A stretch of 64,000 nt of DNA from Aliivibrio_A kagoshimensis (GCF_050337105.1 NZ_JAKJSQ010000012.1:1-64000), one strand, 5' to 3'; shown: positions 16,438-26,075, counted from the first letter of the stretch. The notes: generated from the sequence alone by a model not told the origin. Translations and numbers: made by a program.

Positions 16438-17067
16438 TTACTCCTTCGCTTCTATTTGTGCAGGTCGAATAATGCGGATAGCCCAGATCATAAAACCAAT
16501 TAGGAAGAATGCTGATGGTGCTAGAAGCATCATACCATTCGGCTGATACCAACCACCGTCTGCAATAAGAGGAAGTATCTCAACACCAAACAGTTTTCCT
16601 GAACCTAAAAGCTCACGGAAAAATGCAACAGTGATAAGAACAAAACCATAACCTAACCCGTTACCGATACCATCGATAAGAGATTCAAATGGTTTTGATT
16701 TCATTGCAAAAGCTTCAGCACGTCCCATTACAATACAGTTTGTAATGATTAGGCCAACGAATACAGATAACTGCTTAGAGATATCGTATAAGTATGCTTT
16801 AAGCACTTCATCAACAACAATTACCAATGAAGCGATGATCGCCATCTGTACGATGATACGAACACTACCTGGAATGTGGTTACGAATTGTAGAGACAAAG
16901 AAGTTAGACAGAGCAGTAACAAAAATTACCGCTAGAGTCATAACAAATGCTGTCTCTAGTTTTGTTGTTACCGCTAGTGCAGAACAGACACCAAGAACTT
17001 GCAGCGCGATTGGATTGTTATCCATAATCGGCGCTAGAACGCTCTTTTTAATTTCTTTAGTATTCAT
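16438..17067 (-). CDS. nqrD: Na+-translocating NADH:quinone reductase subunit D
   Basis: Integral membrane subunit, 209 residues with about six helices, partner of NqrE. Ligand cysteines lie in GVCSALAVT (Cys28) and ITNCIVMGR (about 111), matching those of NqrE. Its start codon shares one base with the nqrC stop, implying coupled translation. Confidence 0.98.
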   Translation of the reverse strand: MNTKEIKKSVLAPIMDNNPIALQVLGVCSALAVTTKLETAFVMTLAVIFVTALSNFFVSTIRNHIPGSVRIIVQMAIIASLVIVVDEVLKAYLYDISKQLSVFVGLIITNCIVMGRAEAFAMKSKPFESLIDGIGNGLGYGFVLITVAFFRELLGSGKLFGVEILPLIADGGWYQPNGMMLLAPSAFFLIGFMIWAIRIIRPAQIEAKE

Positions 17068-17840
17068 TAGTTAAGGTCTCCTGCACGAACTTTAGCAAGG
17101 AAAGGACCAAAGCCCATGTCGCTTAACCAGAAGTCGAACGTATTTTGAACACCATTAGCCGTTAATGTTGCACCGGATAAGCCATCCACGCTCGACTCAG
17201 TACCTGCTGGAGCGCCACCTTTAACAATTTTAATTGCCGGGTTGCCATCAGCATCAAACAATTTCTTGCCTGCAAACTGTGAGCGCCACTTCGGATTCTC
17301 AACTTCACCACCTAGCCCAGGTGTTTCACCCTGCTCGTAGTAAGTGATGCCCGAAATTGTATTACCGTCAGTTTCTACCGCTAAGAAAGCGTACATCATT
17401 GACCAAAGTCCCGCACCGTGAATCGGAAGAATTACTTTGGTTGTTGTTTCACCCTCTTTCACTAAGTAGATAAGCGCAGTATTTGAACGACGAATAATGG
17501 TTGCAAGATCTTCCTCGCCACTCAGTTTAATTGACTCAGAGGCCGTTTTAGCCGCTCTGCGTTGGTCAAATGCATTCGCATCTCCCTCAACAAACTCACC
17601 CGTCTCTAGGTTCACTAAACGCGCTTCTACTTTTTCAGCAAATAGAGATTGAATCTCTTCCGTGCTGTTAGCTGTAAAACCCGCTACCGCAACAATATTT
17701 TTCTGTTTATCCAATACTGCGTTTGCTTGTTGCATTGGACGAAGTACCACAGCCGCTGTTGAAACAACGATTGAACAGACAAGGCTCAATCCAACAACAA
17801 CTGACAGCGTCTTCTTAATGCTATCGTTATTACTTGCCAT
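17067..17840 (-). CDS. nqrC: Na+-translocating NADH:quinone reductase subunit C
   Basis: Membrane-anchored flavoprotein subunit, 257 residues from ATG 17840. An in-frame start 12 codons earlier is less likely because family members begin MASNND-like. An N-terminal helix (about 11-33) leads into a periplasmic FMN-binding domain. The covalent FMN threonine lies in the SGAT motif of DGLSGATLTANG (about 220), the target of ApbE. The start overlaps the end of nqrB by 11 bases. Confidence 0.97.
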   Translation of the reverse strand: MASNNDSIKKTLSVVVGLSLVCSIVVSTAAVVLRPMQQANAVLDKQKNIVAVAGFTANSTEEIQSLFAEKVEARLVNLETGEFVEGDANAFDQRRAAKTASESIKLSGEEDLATIIRRSNTALIYLVKEGETTTKVILPIHGAGLWSMMYAFLAVETDGNTISGITYYEQGETPGLGGEVENPKWRSQFAGKKLFDADGNPAIKIVKGGAPAGTESSVDGLSGATLTANGVQNTFDFWLSDMGFGPFLAKVRAGDLN

Positions 17841-19074
17841 AGCGAGATAATCTCCGTTTGATATTGCCCTGTACAACTAAGTTGTCGAACAGCGGAGCAA
17901 ACAAGTTTGCAAACAAGATGGCTAACATCATACCTTCAGGGTAGGCAGGGTTAACTACACGAATCATCACAGCCATTGCACCAATTAAGATGCCATATGC
18001 CCACTTCCCTCGATTGGTAAATGAAGCCGAAACGGGGTCTGTTGCCATGAAGATCATACCAAATGCAAAACCACCCAATACTAGGTGCCAATGCCAAGGC
18101 ATAGCGAATAGTGGATTGGTATCTGATCCGATTAGATTAAACAGTGTTGCTGTAGCAACCATACCAATCATAACCGCAGCGATGATACGCCATGAGGCAA
18201 TGCCCATGTAAACGATCATCAATCCACCAAGGATCAAGGCAAGTGTTGATACTTCACCAATAGAACCAGGGATTTTACCAACGAATGCATCCATCCAAGT
18301 TATCGCGTCACCAGTAACGGTATTAATCAGACCAGCTTGACCACCTTGAGACCACTGGCTTAATGCCGTAGCGCCAGAGAAACCATCAGCAGCAGTCCAA
18401 ACTAAATCACCAGAGATTTGACTTGGGTAAGCAAAGAATAGGAAAGCACGACCAGCAAGAGCAGGGTTCAGGAAGTTACGCCCTGTACCACCAAAGATCT
18501 CTTTAGCAACAACCACACCGAAGGTAATACCTAAAGCGGCTTGCCATAGTGGTAGCGTTGGCGGAACAATCAAAGCAAAAAGAATCGAGGTAACAAAGAA
18601 ACCTTCGTTCACTTCATGCTTACGTACCATACAGAATAGTACTTCCCAGAAACCACCAACCGCAAAGACAACCGCGTAGATAGGTAAGAAGAACGTTGCA
18701 CCAAGCAACATCTTACTCGCCCAACCAGCGTTAGCAGCCAATGATCCGCCGACCATCTCGGTTAACCAGTAGTGCCAGTCACCTGCAATAATTGCAGCAA
18801 GCTGGTCACCACTGTAAAGGTGATTAAGTGCAACAATGGCCTGATGACCGGTGTTGTACATTCCCCAGAACATTGCTGGGAATACGGCAATCCACACCAT
18901 GATCATGATGCGTTTTAGATCGATACTGTCACGAACGTGTGAACCACGCTTCGTCACCAAACCTGGGGTGTACATAAGAGTGGCAAATGCTTCGTATAAA
19001 GCAAACCAACGCTCGTGCTTTCCACCCGGTTCGAAGTGGTGCTCGACCGATTCTAATAAATGTTTAAGGCCCAT
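17830..19074 (-). CDS. nqrB: Na+-translocating NADH:quinone reductase subunit B
   Basis: Large integral membrane subunit, 414 residues with about ten helices, central to Na+ translocation. It carries covalent FMN on the threonine of SGAT in DGFSGATALSQW (about 235) and binds riboflavin. The N-terminus and the GGTGRNFLNPALAGRAF segment (about 190-210) are typical. It lies three bases downstream of nqrA and overlaps nqrC. Confidence 0.98.
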   Translation of the reverse strand: MGLKHLLESVEHHFEPGGKHERWFALYEAFATLMYTPGLVTKRGSHVRDSIDLKRIMIMVWIAVFPAMFWGMYNTGHQAIVALNHLYSGDQLAAIIAGDWHYWLTEMVGGSLAANAGWASKMLLGATFFLPIYAVVFAVGGFWEVLFCMVRKHEVNEGFFVTSILFALIVPPTLPLWQAALGITFGVVVAKEIFGGTGRNFLNPALAGRAFLFFAYPSQISGDLVWTAADGFSGATALSQWSQGGQAGLINTVTGDAITWMDAFVGKIPGSIGEVSTLALILGGLMIVYMGIASWRIIAAVMIGMVATATLFNLIGSDTNPLFAMPWHWHLVLGGFAFGMIFMATDPVSASFTNRGKWAYGILIGAMAVMIRVVNPAYPEGMMLAILFANLFAPLFDNLVVQGNIKRRLSRYGK

Positions 19075-19077
19075 GAA

Positions 19078-20418
19078 TTACCCTTCCTTATAAATGGTAT
19101 CAAGACACTCACGCAGCATCACACCATATTCATATTTGCCAGGGCATACATAGGTACATAGTGCTAAATCTTCTTCATCTAGCTCTAACGCACCCAGTTG
19201 TTGTGCACTGTCAATATCACCAGCACATAGATCACGAAGCAACATTGTTGGCTCCATATCTAATGGCATGACTTTCTCATAGTTGCCAATTGGCACCATG
19301 GCGCGATCACTACCGTTAGTAGTGGTTGTCATATTAAACAACTGGCCTGAGAAAAGGTGGCTAAGGAAAGTTTTGGTTACTGAGAACTTATTTTTACCTG
19401 GAGCAATCCAGCCAAACAGCTCTTTTTCACGACCTTCACGTAACACAGAAACTTGCTGATGGTAGCGACCTAGGTAGCCATTAGCACCAGAAGCTTGTAC
19501 ACCAGACAATACTGAACCTGAGATAATACGGACTTCTCCAGGCATCAACTCATTGTCAGTGATCTCATCGACGCTAGCACCAACAGTGGTACGAACTAAA
19601 CGAGGTTTATTGACAACAGGGCCTGCTAGAGAGATAACGCGGTCACTATTCAGTTCACCGGTAAGGAATAGCTGTCCAAATGCGATCACATCTTGGTAGT
19701 TAATACTCCAAGCTGTGTTTTCAGCACTTACTGGATATAGATGGTGCATATGAGTACCAACTAGACCCGCTGGGTGCGGTCCGTCAAACACATGCTCTTC
19801 TATATTCTGTTGCACTGAACGAGGAAGACTCGAACCTTTCTTACACACATAAACACGATCGTCAGTTAATACTGACAGTACGTCTAGGCCTGCAATAAAT
19901 GCGTCTTTCTGCTCGTTGATAATCAGTTCTGGATCAGCAGCTAGAGGGTTAGTATCCATGGCAGTAACAAAGATAGCCTTTGTGCTGTCATCGATAGCTG
20001 GTACCTTACTAAACGGACGAGTACGTAATGCGGTCCACGATCCTGATTCAATCAACTGCTGCTTAACCGTTTCACGGTCAAGTTTTGCTAATTGGTCAGC
20101 ACTGTAACTGTTGAATGTGATTTGCTCGTTTCCTTCTACTGCGATAACCACAGATTGAAGTACACGTTTGGCACCACGATTAATCTCAACAACTTTACCA
20201 CTTACAGGTGCAGTAAATTTAACGCCCGGATTCTTTTTATCTTCAAAAAGAACCTGACCTTTTTTCACTGCATCTTCAACACGGACATGCATCGTTGGAC
20301 GCATACCCACGTACTCTTCGCCTAACAAGGCGACTTTACTGATGGCATTGCCATCATTAATCACCTGAGTTGGAACACCTGCAATAGGAAGATCCAAACC
20401 CTTTTTTATTGTAATCAT
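19078..20418 (-). CDS. nqrA: Na+-translocating NADH:quinone reductase subunit A
   Basis: Peripheral cytoplasmic subunit, 446 residues from ATG 20418, the start used by characterised homologues (MITIKKGLDLPI); a GTG four codons earlier is possible. It takes part in ubiquinone reduction. Typical segments include GMRPTMHVRVED, GVKFTAPVSGKVVEINRGAK, GPHPAGLVGTHMHHLYP and GNYEKVMPLDMEPTMLLRDL. It is the first gene of nqrABCDEF, with a 414-bp upstream region free of genes. Confidence 0.98.
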   Translation of the reverse strand: MITIKKGLDLPIAGVPTQVINDGNAISKVALLGEEYVGMRPTMHVRVEDAVKKGQVLFEDKKNPGVKFTAPVSGKVVEINRGAKRVLQSVVIAVEGNEQITFNSYSADQLAKLDRETVKQQLIESGSWTALRTRPFSKVPAIDDSTKAIFVTAMDTNPLAADPELIINEQKDAFIAGLDVLSVLTDDRVYVCKKGSSLPRSVQQNIEEHVFDGPHPAGLVGTHMHHLYPVSAENTAWSINYQDVIAFGQLFLTGELNSDRVISLAGPVVNKPRLVRTTVGASVDEITDNELMPGEVRIISGSVLSGVQASGANGYLGRYHQQVSVLREGREKELFGWIAPGKNKFSVTKTFLSHLFSGQLFNMTTTTNGSDRAMVPIGNYEKVMPLDMEPTMLLRDLCAGDIDSAQQLGALELDEEDLALCTYVCPGKYEYGVMLRECLDTIYKEG

Positions 20419-20832
20419 AAGCGCTTGCACTACATTAATGGGAAAAAGAATTATTTAAACACGACATGCCTAAGTTATTTGAGAAGACTCAAATTTCCAC
20501 AGCTTTTTGTTAACCTGTTATTAACATTTAAAATGTCAAAGTTAATTTGACGCGGATTCTATCACTTTTACAGGGTCAGTTGCTACGATCCACGCCATGA
20601 ATCCACGAAAATTTTCTCTTTTATTATCAAAGATCGTATAGTCTGACGCTCTTTTCTTGACCTAACCCACAATTGTTAATCAAAGATTTAGGATACCACC
20701 AAATAAGTATTGACCTAAGATTAAGATAACAAACATGACACACATCCTTTAACATTCATCATCGGGGTCAATCGTTAATAATAGGGCTGAATGGATAAAA
20801 CAACCTGTATTAATTTCCACCCTTTATTCGAT
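20419..20832. other. Gene-free region upstream of nqrA (nqr control region)
   Basis: About 414 AT-rich bases between bolA and nqrA, both on the minus strand. It contains a 6-bp inverted repeat, GTCAAA-N5-TTTGAC (20535-20551), and a 9-bp direct repeat TTGACCTAA at 20657-20665 and 20710-20718. No ORF, tRNA or recognised riboswitch is visible. No promoter can be assigned with confidence. The nqr promoter, and possibly a small RNA, should lie here (inference). Confidence 0.5.
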
Positions 20833-21141
20833 TTACTGCCCTTTACCTAAGCAGTTTGGTGATGCTGGAAACTCACCGTTGGCTGAAAGCCACTCTTCAG
20901 GGGTAAAAACATTGATGGATAACGCGTGAATGTGATGACTTAATTCATCAGCCAATACGCTATTTACCAAACGATGGCGTGCAACTAAACGCTTATCAGA
21001 AAATGCATCACTCACCACCACGACTTTAAAATGACTCTCAGAACCATCCGGTACCGCGTGCATATAGCTCTCATTGATAACCTGAAAGTGCACCGGTGAA
21101 AAGGCTTCACTCAATTTGGTTTCTATAATCTCTTTAATCAT
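20833..21141 (-). CDS. bolA: BolA family protein
   Basis: Small cytosolic protein, 102 residues from ATG 21141, which has AGGA upstream and matches E. coli BolA; a start ten codons earlier is unlikely. BolA works with monothiol glutaredoxins in iron-sulfur metabolism and affects morphology under stress. Seen: MIKEIIETKLSEAF, the signature VPDGSESHFKVVVVS (about 30-44), and RLVARHRLVNSVLADELSHHIHAL with the conserved ligand His. It is divergent from rlmG and precedes the nqr operon, the usual vibrio order. Confidence 0.95.
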   Translation of the reverse strand: MIKEIIETKLSEAFSPVHFQVINESYMHAVPDGSESHFKVVVVSDAFSDKRLVARHRLVNSVLADELSHHIHALSINVFTPEEWLSANGEFPASPNCLGKGQ

Positions 21142-21299
21142 GTCAACAGATCCTGATAACGGGTAATTCAATTTTTATTACAAGAACTATACCTTAGATT
21201 GTTTAATAATTTGATGTAAATAACAAAATTGAGTGTTCACTGCTTGGTTCATTTGCGACAATAGAGAAATACACTAGGCAATTAATTGGTCATACCATA

Positions 21300-22442
21300 A
21301 TGAATACAGAATTTACCATTAGAGATCATAATCTCACGCTTTTAAGATACCCAAAGGTCAGCAATGAAACCTTACAAGCTTGGGATGCCGGTGATGAATA
21401 TTTAATCAACCATGTCGAAGCATTAGCGCTACCAGAACAGCAAAATATCCTCATAGTAAATGACAGTTTTGGTGCCCTTTCATGCTGGTTCTCTCAACGT
21501 CATAACGTCACTATGATGACCGACTCTTATATCTCCCAACGTGGCACATTAAGAAACTTACAACGAAACCAGTGTGGTCGAGTTGCCTTTATTAACTGTT
21601 TAGACGCCATTCCTGAACATATCGATCTCGTGTTACTCAAAATACCTAAAAGTAATCGCTTGCTCACATGGCAACTTCATCAACTGCGTATGCAGCTTCC
21701 AGCTGAGTGTCCAGTCATTGCCGTCAATAAAGTAAGAGACCTTCACACCTCAACACTTAATTTATTCGAAAAATACCTAGGTACAACGACAACGTCACTG
21801 GCAAAAAAGAAATACCGTTTAGTCTTCTCCCTGCCAGACGTAGAACAGATCCATCATGTGGACGACATTACGCGCTGGCCTGTTGAAGGTGAAGAGATCA
21901 CTCTGAATAACCACGCCAATGTCTATTCTGGTGAAAGTTTAGATCTTGGTGCACGCTTTTTGCTTAAACATATTCCGCAAGAAGATGATTTACGTCATAT
22001 TATTGATCTAGGCTGCGGTAACGGCGTACTCGGTATAAAAGCCGCTCAACTCAACCCTGAAGCTCGCATCACCTGTATTGATGAAAGTTACATGGCGGTT
22101 GAGTCTGCCACACTGAACCTAGAAGAGAACCTTGGCCCTGATAGACGTTTTCAGGTGCTCGCCAATAACTGTTTAGATGGTTTTAAAGAACACAGTTGTT
22201 ATTTAATTCTTTGTAATCCGCCATTTCATCAGCAACAAGCGATTACTGATCACATTGCTTGGCAAATGTTCTGTGATGCTAAAAAAGTGTTAGCTCAAGG
22301 CGGTTCAATCATGGTAATTGGTAACAACCACCTAGAGTATGATCAAAAACTCGGGCGACTTTTTGGGGATGAAAATGTAAACATCGTTGCCAGAAACTCA
22401 AAATTTGTTATTTTAAAAGCAACCAAAGCTATAAAAACTTAA
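21300..22442 (+). CDS. rlmG: 23S rRNA (guanine1835-N2)-methyltransferase
   Basis: SAM-dependent rRNA methyltransferase, 380 residues, the family length. It has an N-terminal RlmG/RsmC-like duplicated domain and a C-terminal catalytic Rossmann domain with DLGCGNGVLGI (about 237-247) and the NPPF catalytic motif (about 305). The ATG at 21300 opens a compact plus-strand group: yajG follows after nine bases and then the cyclophilin gene. Confidence 0.95.
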   Translation: MNTEFTIRDHNLTLLRYPKVSNETLQAWDAGDEYLINHVEALALPEQQNILIVNDSFGALSCWFSQRHNVTMMTDSYISQRGTLRNLQRNQCGRVAFINCLDAIPEHIDLVLLKIPKSNRLLTWQLHQLRMQLPAECPVIAVNKVRDLHTSTLNLFEKYLGTTTTSLAKKKYRLVFSLPDVEQIHHVDDITRWPVEGEEITLNNHANVYSGESLDLGARFLLKHIPQEDDLRHIIDLGCGNGVLGIKAAQLNPEARITCIDESYMAVESATLNLEENLGPDRRFQVLANNCLDGFKEHSCYLILCNPPFHQQQAITDHIAWQMFCDAKKVLAQGGSIMVIGNNHLEYDQKLGRLFGDENVNIVARNSKFVILKATKAIKT

Positions 22443-22451
22443 GGATAAACA

Positions 22452-23021
22452 ATGAAAAAGGTGATAATCGCAGCAACAGTGCTCTTTTTGACTGCTTGTG
22501 CAACTCCAGCTGACCCATTATTAAATGTCGCTCCGGTCGCCTCTTTAAATGCGCAGCCGACTTTTGCGGGAAAAACATTGACCATTGACAGCCGTGACCT
22601 TAGAACCGCTGAATATGTCGGCGTCATCGACTCAGGCTCTGGGGATATCCAGCCTATTGATGCGAATCAAAATGTACGTATCGCGTTTGAAGAGACGCTT
22701 TCAAAGCAGCTAGAAAAACAAGGCTTTAAAGTGACTGTCGAGAGTGACAACACATACCGTCTTGATGTATTAGAAGCTGTAGTAAGAAGCCAAGTCAGCA
22801 TGTTAGATAGCGAACTAACAACAGCGGTTAAAGTTCAAGTGGTTGCCGAAACACCTCGTGGAAAGTTCACTAAACGATTTAATGGCACATCAACCAAAAC
22901 CAGCTCATTAAAACTGTCTAACCAAGATATGGAGATAGTATTAAACGATCTGATTAACGCGGTATTTGACAAAATTGCGACGGATGAAGAGCTTAACACC
23001 TATCTAGCGGATAACTTTTAA
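22452..23021 (+). CDS. yajG: YajG family lipoprotein
   Basis: Putative outer-membrane lipoprotein, 189 residues. The signal peptide ends in the lipobox LTAC (about 13-16). The rest is a single YajG domain of unknown biochemical role, with SLNAQPTFAGKTLTIDSRDLR-like opening and a C-terminal helical stretch. The stop shares a base with the start of the cyclophilin gene, so the two are probably co-translated. The family often lies near ampG, as here, but no direct role in muropeptide uptake is shown. Confidence 0.88.
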   Translation: MKKVIIAATVLFLTACATPADPLLNVAPVASLNAQPTFAGKTLTIDSRDLRTAEYVGVIDSGSGDIQPIDANQNVRIAFEETLSKQLEKQGFKVTVESDNTYRLDVLEAVVRSQVSMLDSELTTAVKVQVVAETPRGKFTKRFNGTSTKTSSLKLSNQDMEIVLNDLINAVFDKIATDEELNTYLADNF

Positions 23022-23578
23022 TGAAAAAGGTATTTTCAACGATCGCTCTGCTGTGCACACTGTCTGGTTTCTCCGCCACCTCGGTGGCAGAACCAACGGT
23101 GGAAGTTGAGACCAGCTTGGGTTCATTTGTTATTGAATTAAACTCACAAGCAGCGCCCATTACCGTTGCTAACTTTCTTAAGTATGTTGAAGATGGCAGC
23201 TATAAAGGATCAATCTTTCACCGTGTGATCCCCAACTTCATGGCACAAGGTGGCGGTTTCAATACTAAGATGGATCGTCTTCCTATCTACGCACCGATTA
23301 AAAATGAAGCCAGCAATGGCCTGCTAAATAATCAAGCAACGATAGCCATGGCTCGAACTCAAGAACCAGATACAGCATCACGACAGTTTTTCATTAATTA
23401 TCGTGATAATAGTAACCTTGATTACCGTCCAGGTTCGGCCGGTTACGCTGTCTTTGGTAAAGTCACATCAGGGTTTGATATTATCAAAGAGATGGCCACT
23501 AGACCAACGACTCGTTACCAACAGATGAGCGATGTTCCAAAGACACCGATTGTTATCATCGACATGAAAATCAAATAA
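23021..23578 (+). CDS. Cyclophilin-type peptidyl-prolyl cis-trans isomerase, exported
   Basis: Proline isomerase, 185 residues. An N-terminal signal peptide (about 1-23, ending SVA) points to the periplasm, as in PpiA. The catalytic core is intact: FHRVIPNFMAQGGGF (about 66-80) with the catalytic Arg, and ASRQFFINYRDN (about 127). It starts one base before the end of yajG and is followed by a terminator. It is shorter than eukaryotic cyclophilins but normal for bacterial types. Confidence 0.93.
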   Translation: MKKVFSTIALLCTLSGFSATSVAEPTVEVETSLGSFVIELNSQAAPITVANFLKYVEDGSYKGSIFHRVIPNFMAQGGGFNTKMDRLPIYAPIKNEASNGLLNNQATIAMARTQEPDTASRQFFINYRDNSNLDYRPGSAGYAVFGKVTSGFDIIKEMATRPTTRYQQMSDVPKTPIVIIDMKIK

Positions 23579-23619
23579 TCGGTTACTGAGATAACGCTGA
23601 TTATTGCTAACAAACATCT

Positions 23620-23661
23620 AGCCGAAGTTCGATAAAGTCATTGTTCTTCGGCTCTTTTTTT
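23620..23661 (+). terminator. Intrinsic terminator after the rlmG-yajG-cyclophilin group
   Basis: AGCCGAAG (23620-23627) pairs with CTTCGGCT (23646-23653) around an 18-nt loop, followed by a run of T residues. Confidence 0.8.
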
Positions 23662-23696
23662 ATTCAAAATTCATCAACTGAATAAGGGGTGTTCGC

Positions 23697-25028
23697 ATGA
23701 CAACACAACTGTCATGGAAACAAACTTTCCAAAGCTATCTTGATAAACGTCTACTCTGGGTCTTTTTGATGGGGTGCTCTAGCGGCTTCCCATGGGTGCT
23801 GATCGGCTCAAACATGTCTGGATGGTTAACGGATGCAGGGCTAACTCGTTCTGCAATCGGTTACTTTGGTTCTGTGTTCGCGGTCTACGCCATCAACTTT
23901 TTATGGGCACCTTTGGTCGACCGTGTAAAACTTCCCTTTCTTGGTAATGCATTAGGTCAGCGCCGTAGCTGGATACTGCTATGCCAAACCATCGTACTCA
24001 TCTGTACCCTTCAGATTGCGGGGTTAGATCCTGCCAATAATCTGATGATGACCTCAATGTTTGCTCTAGCAATTGCAACAGCCTCGGCCACGCAAGATGT
24101 TGCGATTGATGCATTTCGTATCGACTCCTTCCGTAAAGCTGAATCGCATAAAATGCCACAAGCTTCTGCAATGGCGGTGATTGGTTGGTGGACAGGTTAT
24201 TCACTGCCGGGTTACTTAGCCTTTATCAATGCAGACAGTATCGGTTGGAATGGTGTCTATTATGGCATGGCTGGTATCGTCGCCTTGTTGATGATTTTCA
24301 CCCTGTTTGTTGGTGAACCCAATACCGAACGTGAAGCGCTACAACACAAGGCAGAAGATAGACACAGCAAAGTGGTTAAGTACCGAGTTGTTGCATGGCT
24401 ATCGGTGACTCTGATCGAACCGTTTTGGGATTTCTTTAAACGAAACGGGGTTAAGACGGCCCTGACTCTACTGCTGTTTGTTTTCCTATTTAAAATTGGT
24501 GAAGCGTTCTTAGGACGTATGTCGATCACTTTCTACAAAGAGGTTGGTTTTTCAAACGAACAGATTGGTCACTACTCTAAGCTGATTGGTTGGGGGGCAA
24601 CCGTCTTCTTCACCTTAGTCGGCAGTGCGTTCAATGTGAAGTTTGGTATCGTCAAAGGATTGATGATTGGTGGCATCGCCATGGCATCCAGTAATTTGAT
24701 GTTTGCTTGGATGGCCAGTGTGGGCCCCAACGAGAACATCTTCTTAGCCACTATTTTAGTGGATAACTTTACCAGTGCCTTTGCCACAGTCGCTTTTGTC
24801 TCATTCTTAACGGTATTAACTGGACAAGCCTTCTCGGCAACCCAATATGCCCTACTCGCGTCATTGGGTAATTTTGGTCGAACGACCTTAGCCTCCTTCA
24901 GTGGTGAGTTAGCTGATTATCTAAACAGTTGGCCAACCTTCTTTGTGCTCACTGCTGTTATGGTTATTCCGAGTTTAATTATGCTTTGGATGCTGAGGAA
25001 CCATTTTAAGAAGATTTTAGAACCGTAA
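23697..25028 (+). CDS. ampG: Muropeptide permease AmpG (MFS)
   Basis: Inner-membrane proton-coupled importer of GlcNAc-anhydromuropeptides for cell-wall recycling, 443 residues with about 12 helices. AmpG-type stretches are clear: FLMGCSSGFPWVLIGSNMSGWL near the N-terminus, APLVDRVKLPFLG, SATQDVAIDAFRID (about 125-138), and GKAF/TQYALLASLGNFGRT near the C-terminus. It is monocistronic between two terminators. Confidence 0.94.
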   Translation: MTTQLSWKQTFQSYLDKRLLWVFLMGCSSGFPWVLIGSNMSGWLTDAGLTRSAIGYFGSVFAVYAINFLWAPLVDRVKLPFLGNALGQRRSWILLCQTIVLICTLQIAGLDPANNLMMTSMFALAIATASATQDVAIDAFRIDSFRKAESHKMPQASAMAVIGWWTGYSLPGYLAFINADSIGWNGVYYGMAGIVALLMIFTLFVGEPNTEREALQHKAEDRHSKVVKYRVVAWLSVTLIEPFWDFFKRNGVKTALTLLLFVFLFKIGEAFLGRMSITFYKEVGFSNEQIGHYSKLIGWGATVFFTLVGSAFNVKFGIVKGLMIGGIAMASSNLMFAWMASVGPNENIFLATILVDNFTSAFATVAFVSFLTVLTGQAFSATQYALLASLGNFGRTTLASFSGELADYLNSWPTFFVLTAVMVIPSLIMLWMLRNHFKKILEP

Positions 25029-25044
25029 ATTTACTATTCCTCTT

Positions 25045-25078
25045 TTCAAAGGAGCACATCTCGCGCTCCTTTTTTTTG
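25045..25078 (+). terminator. Intrinsic terminator after ampG
   Basis: AAAGGAGC (25048-25055) pairs with GCTCCTTT (25065-25072), followed by eight or more T residues. Confidence 0.88.
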
Positions 25079-25310
25079 CTTTTATCTCTCATTATCAATG
25101 CAATCGATTGCTATCATTTCTCATTTTATAGATACCAGTCACTATAAATCTTGCTTTACCTATTAATTTGTCGATTTAAGTCACAAATATATATCATGAT
25201 TACATTTATTGCATTCACAAAGTTGAACTAAATATATAAGATGCCCCACATAAAACCACACTGATAAATTCAGTACCTTTTGTACATTACTTTAGATAAG
25301 AGAGCCTCCT
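25079..25310 (+). promoter_or_regulatory. Upstream region of the Tsx/OmpK porin gene
   Basis: An AT-rich leader with a perfect 12-bp palindrome, GCAATCGATTGC (25100-25111), and the octamer pair AATGCAAT (25098-25105) and ATTGCATT (25208-25215). Each octamer is one base from the CytR half-site GTTGCATT or its complement. A TCACA half-site of CRP lies at 25181-25185. These are weak hints of nucleoside and cAMP control, not proof. Confidence 0.35.
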
Positions 25311-26075
25311 ATGCGCAAGTCCCTTTTAGCTCTATCTGTTGTTGCAGCTTCTGTTGTAGCAGTACCAGCCCAAGCTGAATACCTATATGGTTTCGGCAGC
25401 ATGTACGCAGACTACCAAGTTTGGGATCACGGTTTCGGTAACGATGATGATAACTTTGGTAACGACATTTCAAACCGTAACCAAGCGGTTATCGGTATTG
25501 AAGGTGGTGCGGCATTCGATTGGGGTCAAATCTACGGCTTCTACGACTACGAAGGTGTTGACCGTTCTGGTGATGACCGCGGTGCTTCTACTAAAGGTAC
25601 GATCCACTACAACCTAACAGAATCAGGCGTAAGCTTATACGCTCAGGTATATAACACTGACGCTGACTCTGGGTTACATGAACAGAACCGTGTTTTAGGT
25701 TTAGGTTATACTGGCCTTAGTGGCGACGGTTGGGCTTTCACACCATTCATCGGTGCACACCAGATTAACACTACTGGCATCAGTGGAAGTAACGGCGGCA
25801 TGGCAGGTTGGGTTGGTTACTACAACACTGACATCGCAGGTCAAAACTTTACCTTCTCAAGCTGGGGTGAGTACGAATTTGCACGTAATGACGAATACTC
25901 TGATGCCCAATCACCGACCAACAGTGATAGCTGGGGTCTGAACGGCAGCCTTAACGCAATGTGGAACTACGACAAAAACTGGTCTGCTGGCGTGTTATAC
26001 CGCTTCACTTACAACAAACTTGCTCGTGAAGGCTACGAAGATTTAGTTATCTACCGTGTTCAACATAACTTCTAA
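25311..26075 (+). CDS. Outer-membrane channel of the Tsx/OmpK family
   Basis: Outer-membrane beta-barrel, 254 residues with a signal peptide cleaved after AQA (about 22). Alternating aromatic strands (YLYGFGSMYADYQVW, QIYGFYDYEGVD) and the C-terminal IYRVQHNF ending in Phe are barrel hallmarks. The family includes Tsx, a nucleoside channel and phage receptor, and vibrio OmpK, the receptor of phage KVP40. The translation starts behind AGAGAG at about 25299. High Asp/Asn/Gly content and regular codon use fit an abundant porin. Nucleoside transport is expected from the family but unproven here. Confidence 0.88.
   Translation: MRKSLLALSVVAASVVAVPAQAEYLYGFGSMYADYQVWDHGFGNDDDNFGNDISNRNQAVIGIEGGAAFDWGQIYGFYDYEGVDRSGDDRGASTKGTIHYNLTESGVSLYAQVYNTDADSGLHEQNRVLGLGYTGLSGDGWAFTPFIGAHQINTTGISGSNGGMAGWVGYYNTDIAGQNFTFSSWGEYEFARNDEYSDAQSPTNSDSWGLNGSLNAMWNYDKNWSAGVLYRFTYNKLAREGYEDLVIYRVQHNF

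Noticed and set aside
20419..20832. Small protein or known small RNA upstream of nqrA
   Set aside because: No ORF with a start, binding site and coding-like composition, and no recognised RNA family signature was found.
25170..25187. CRP site before the Tsx/OmpK gene
   Set aside because: Only the TCACA half matches; the other half at the correct six-base spacing does not.
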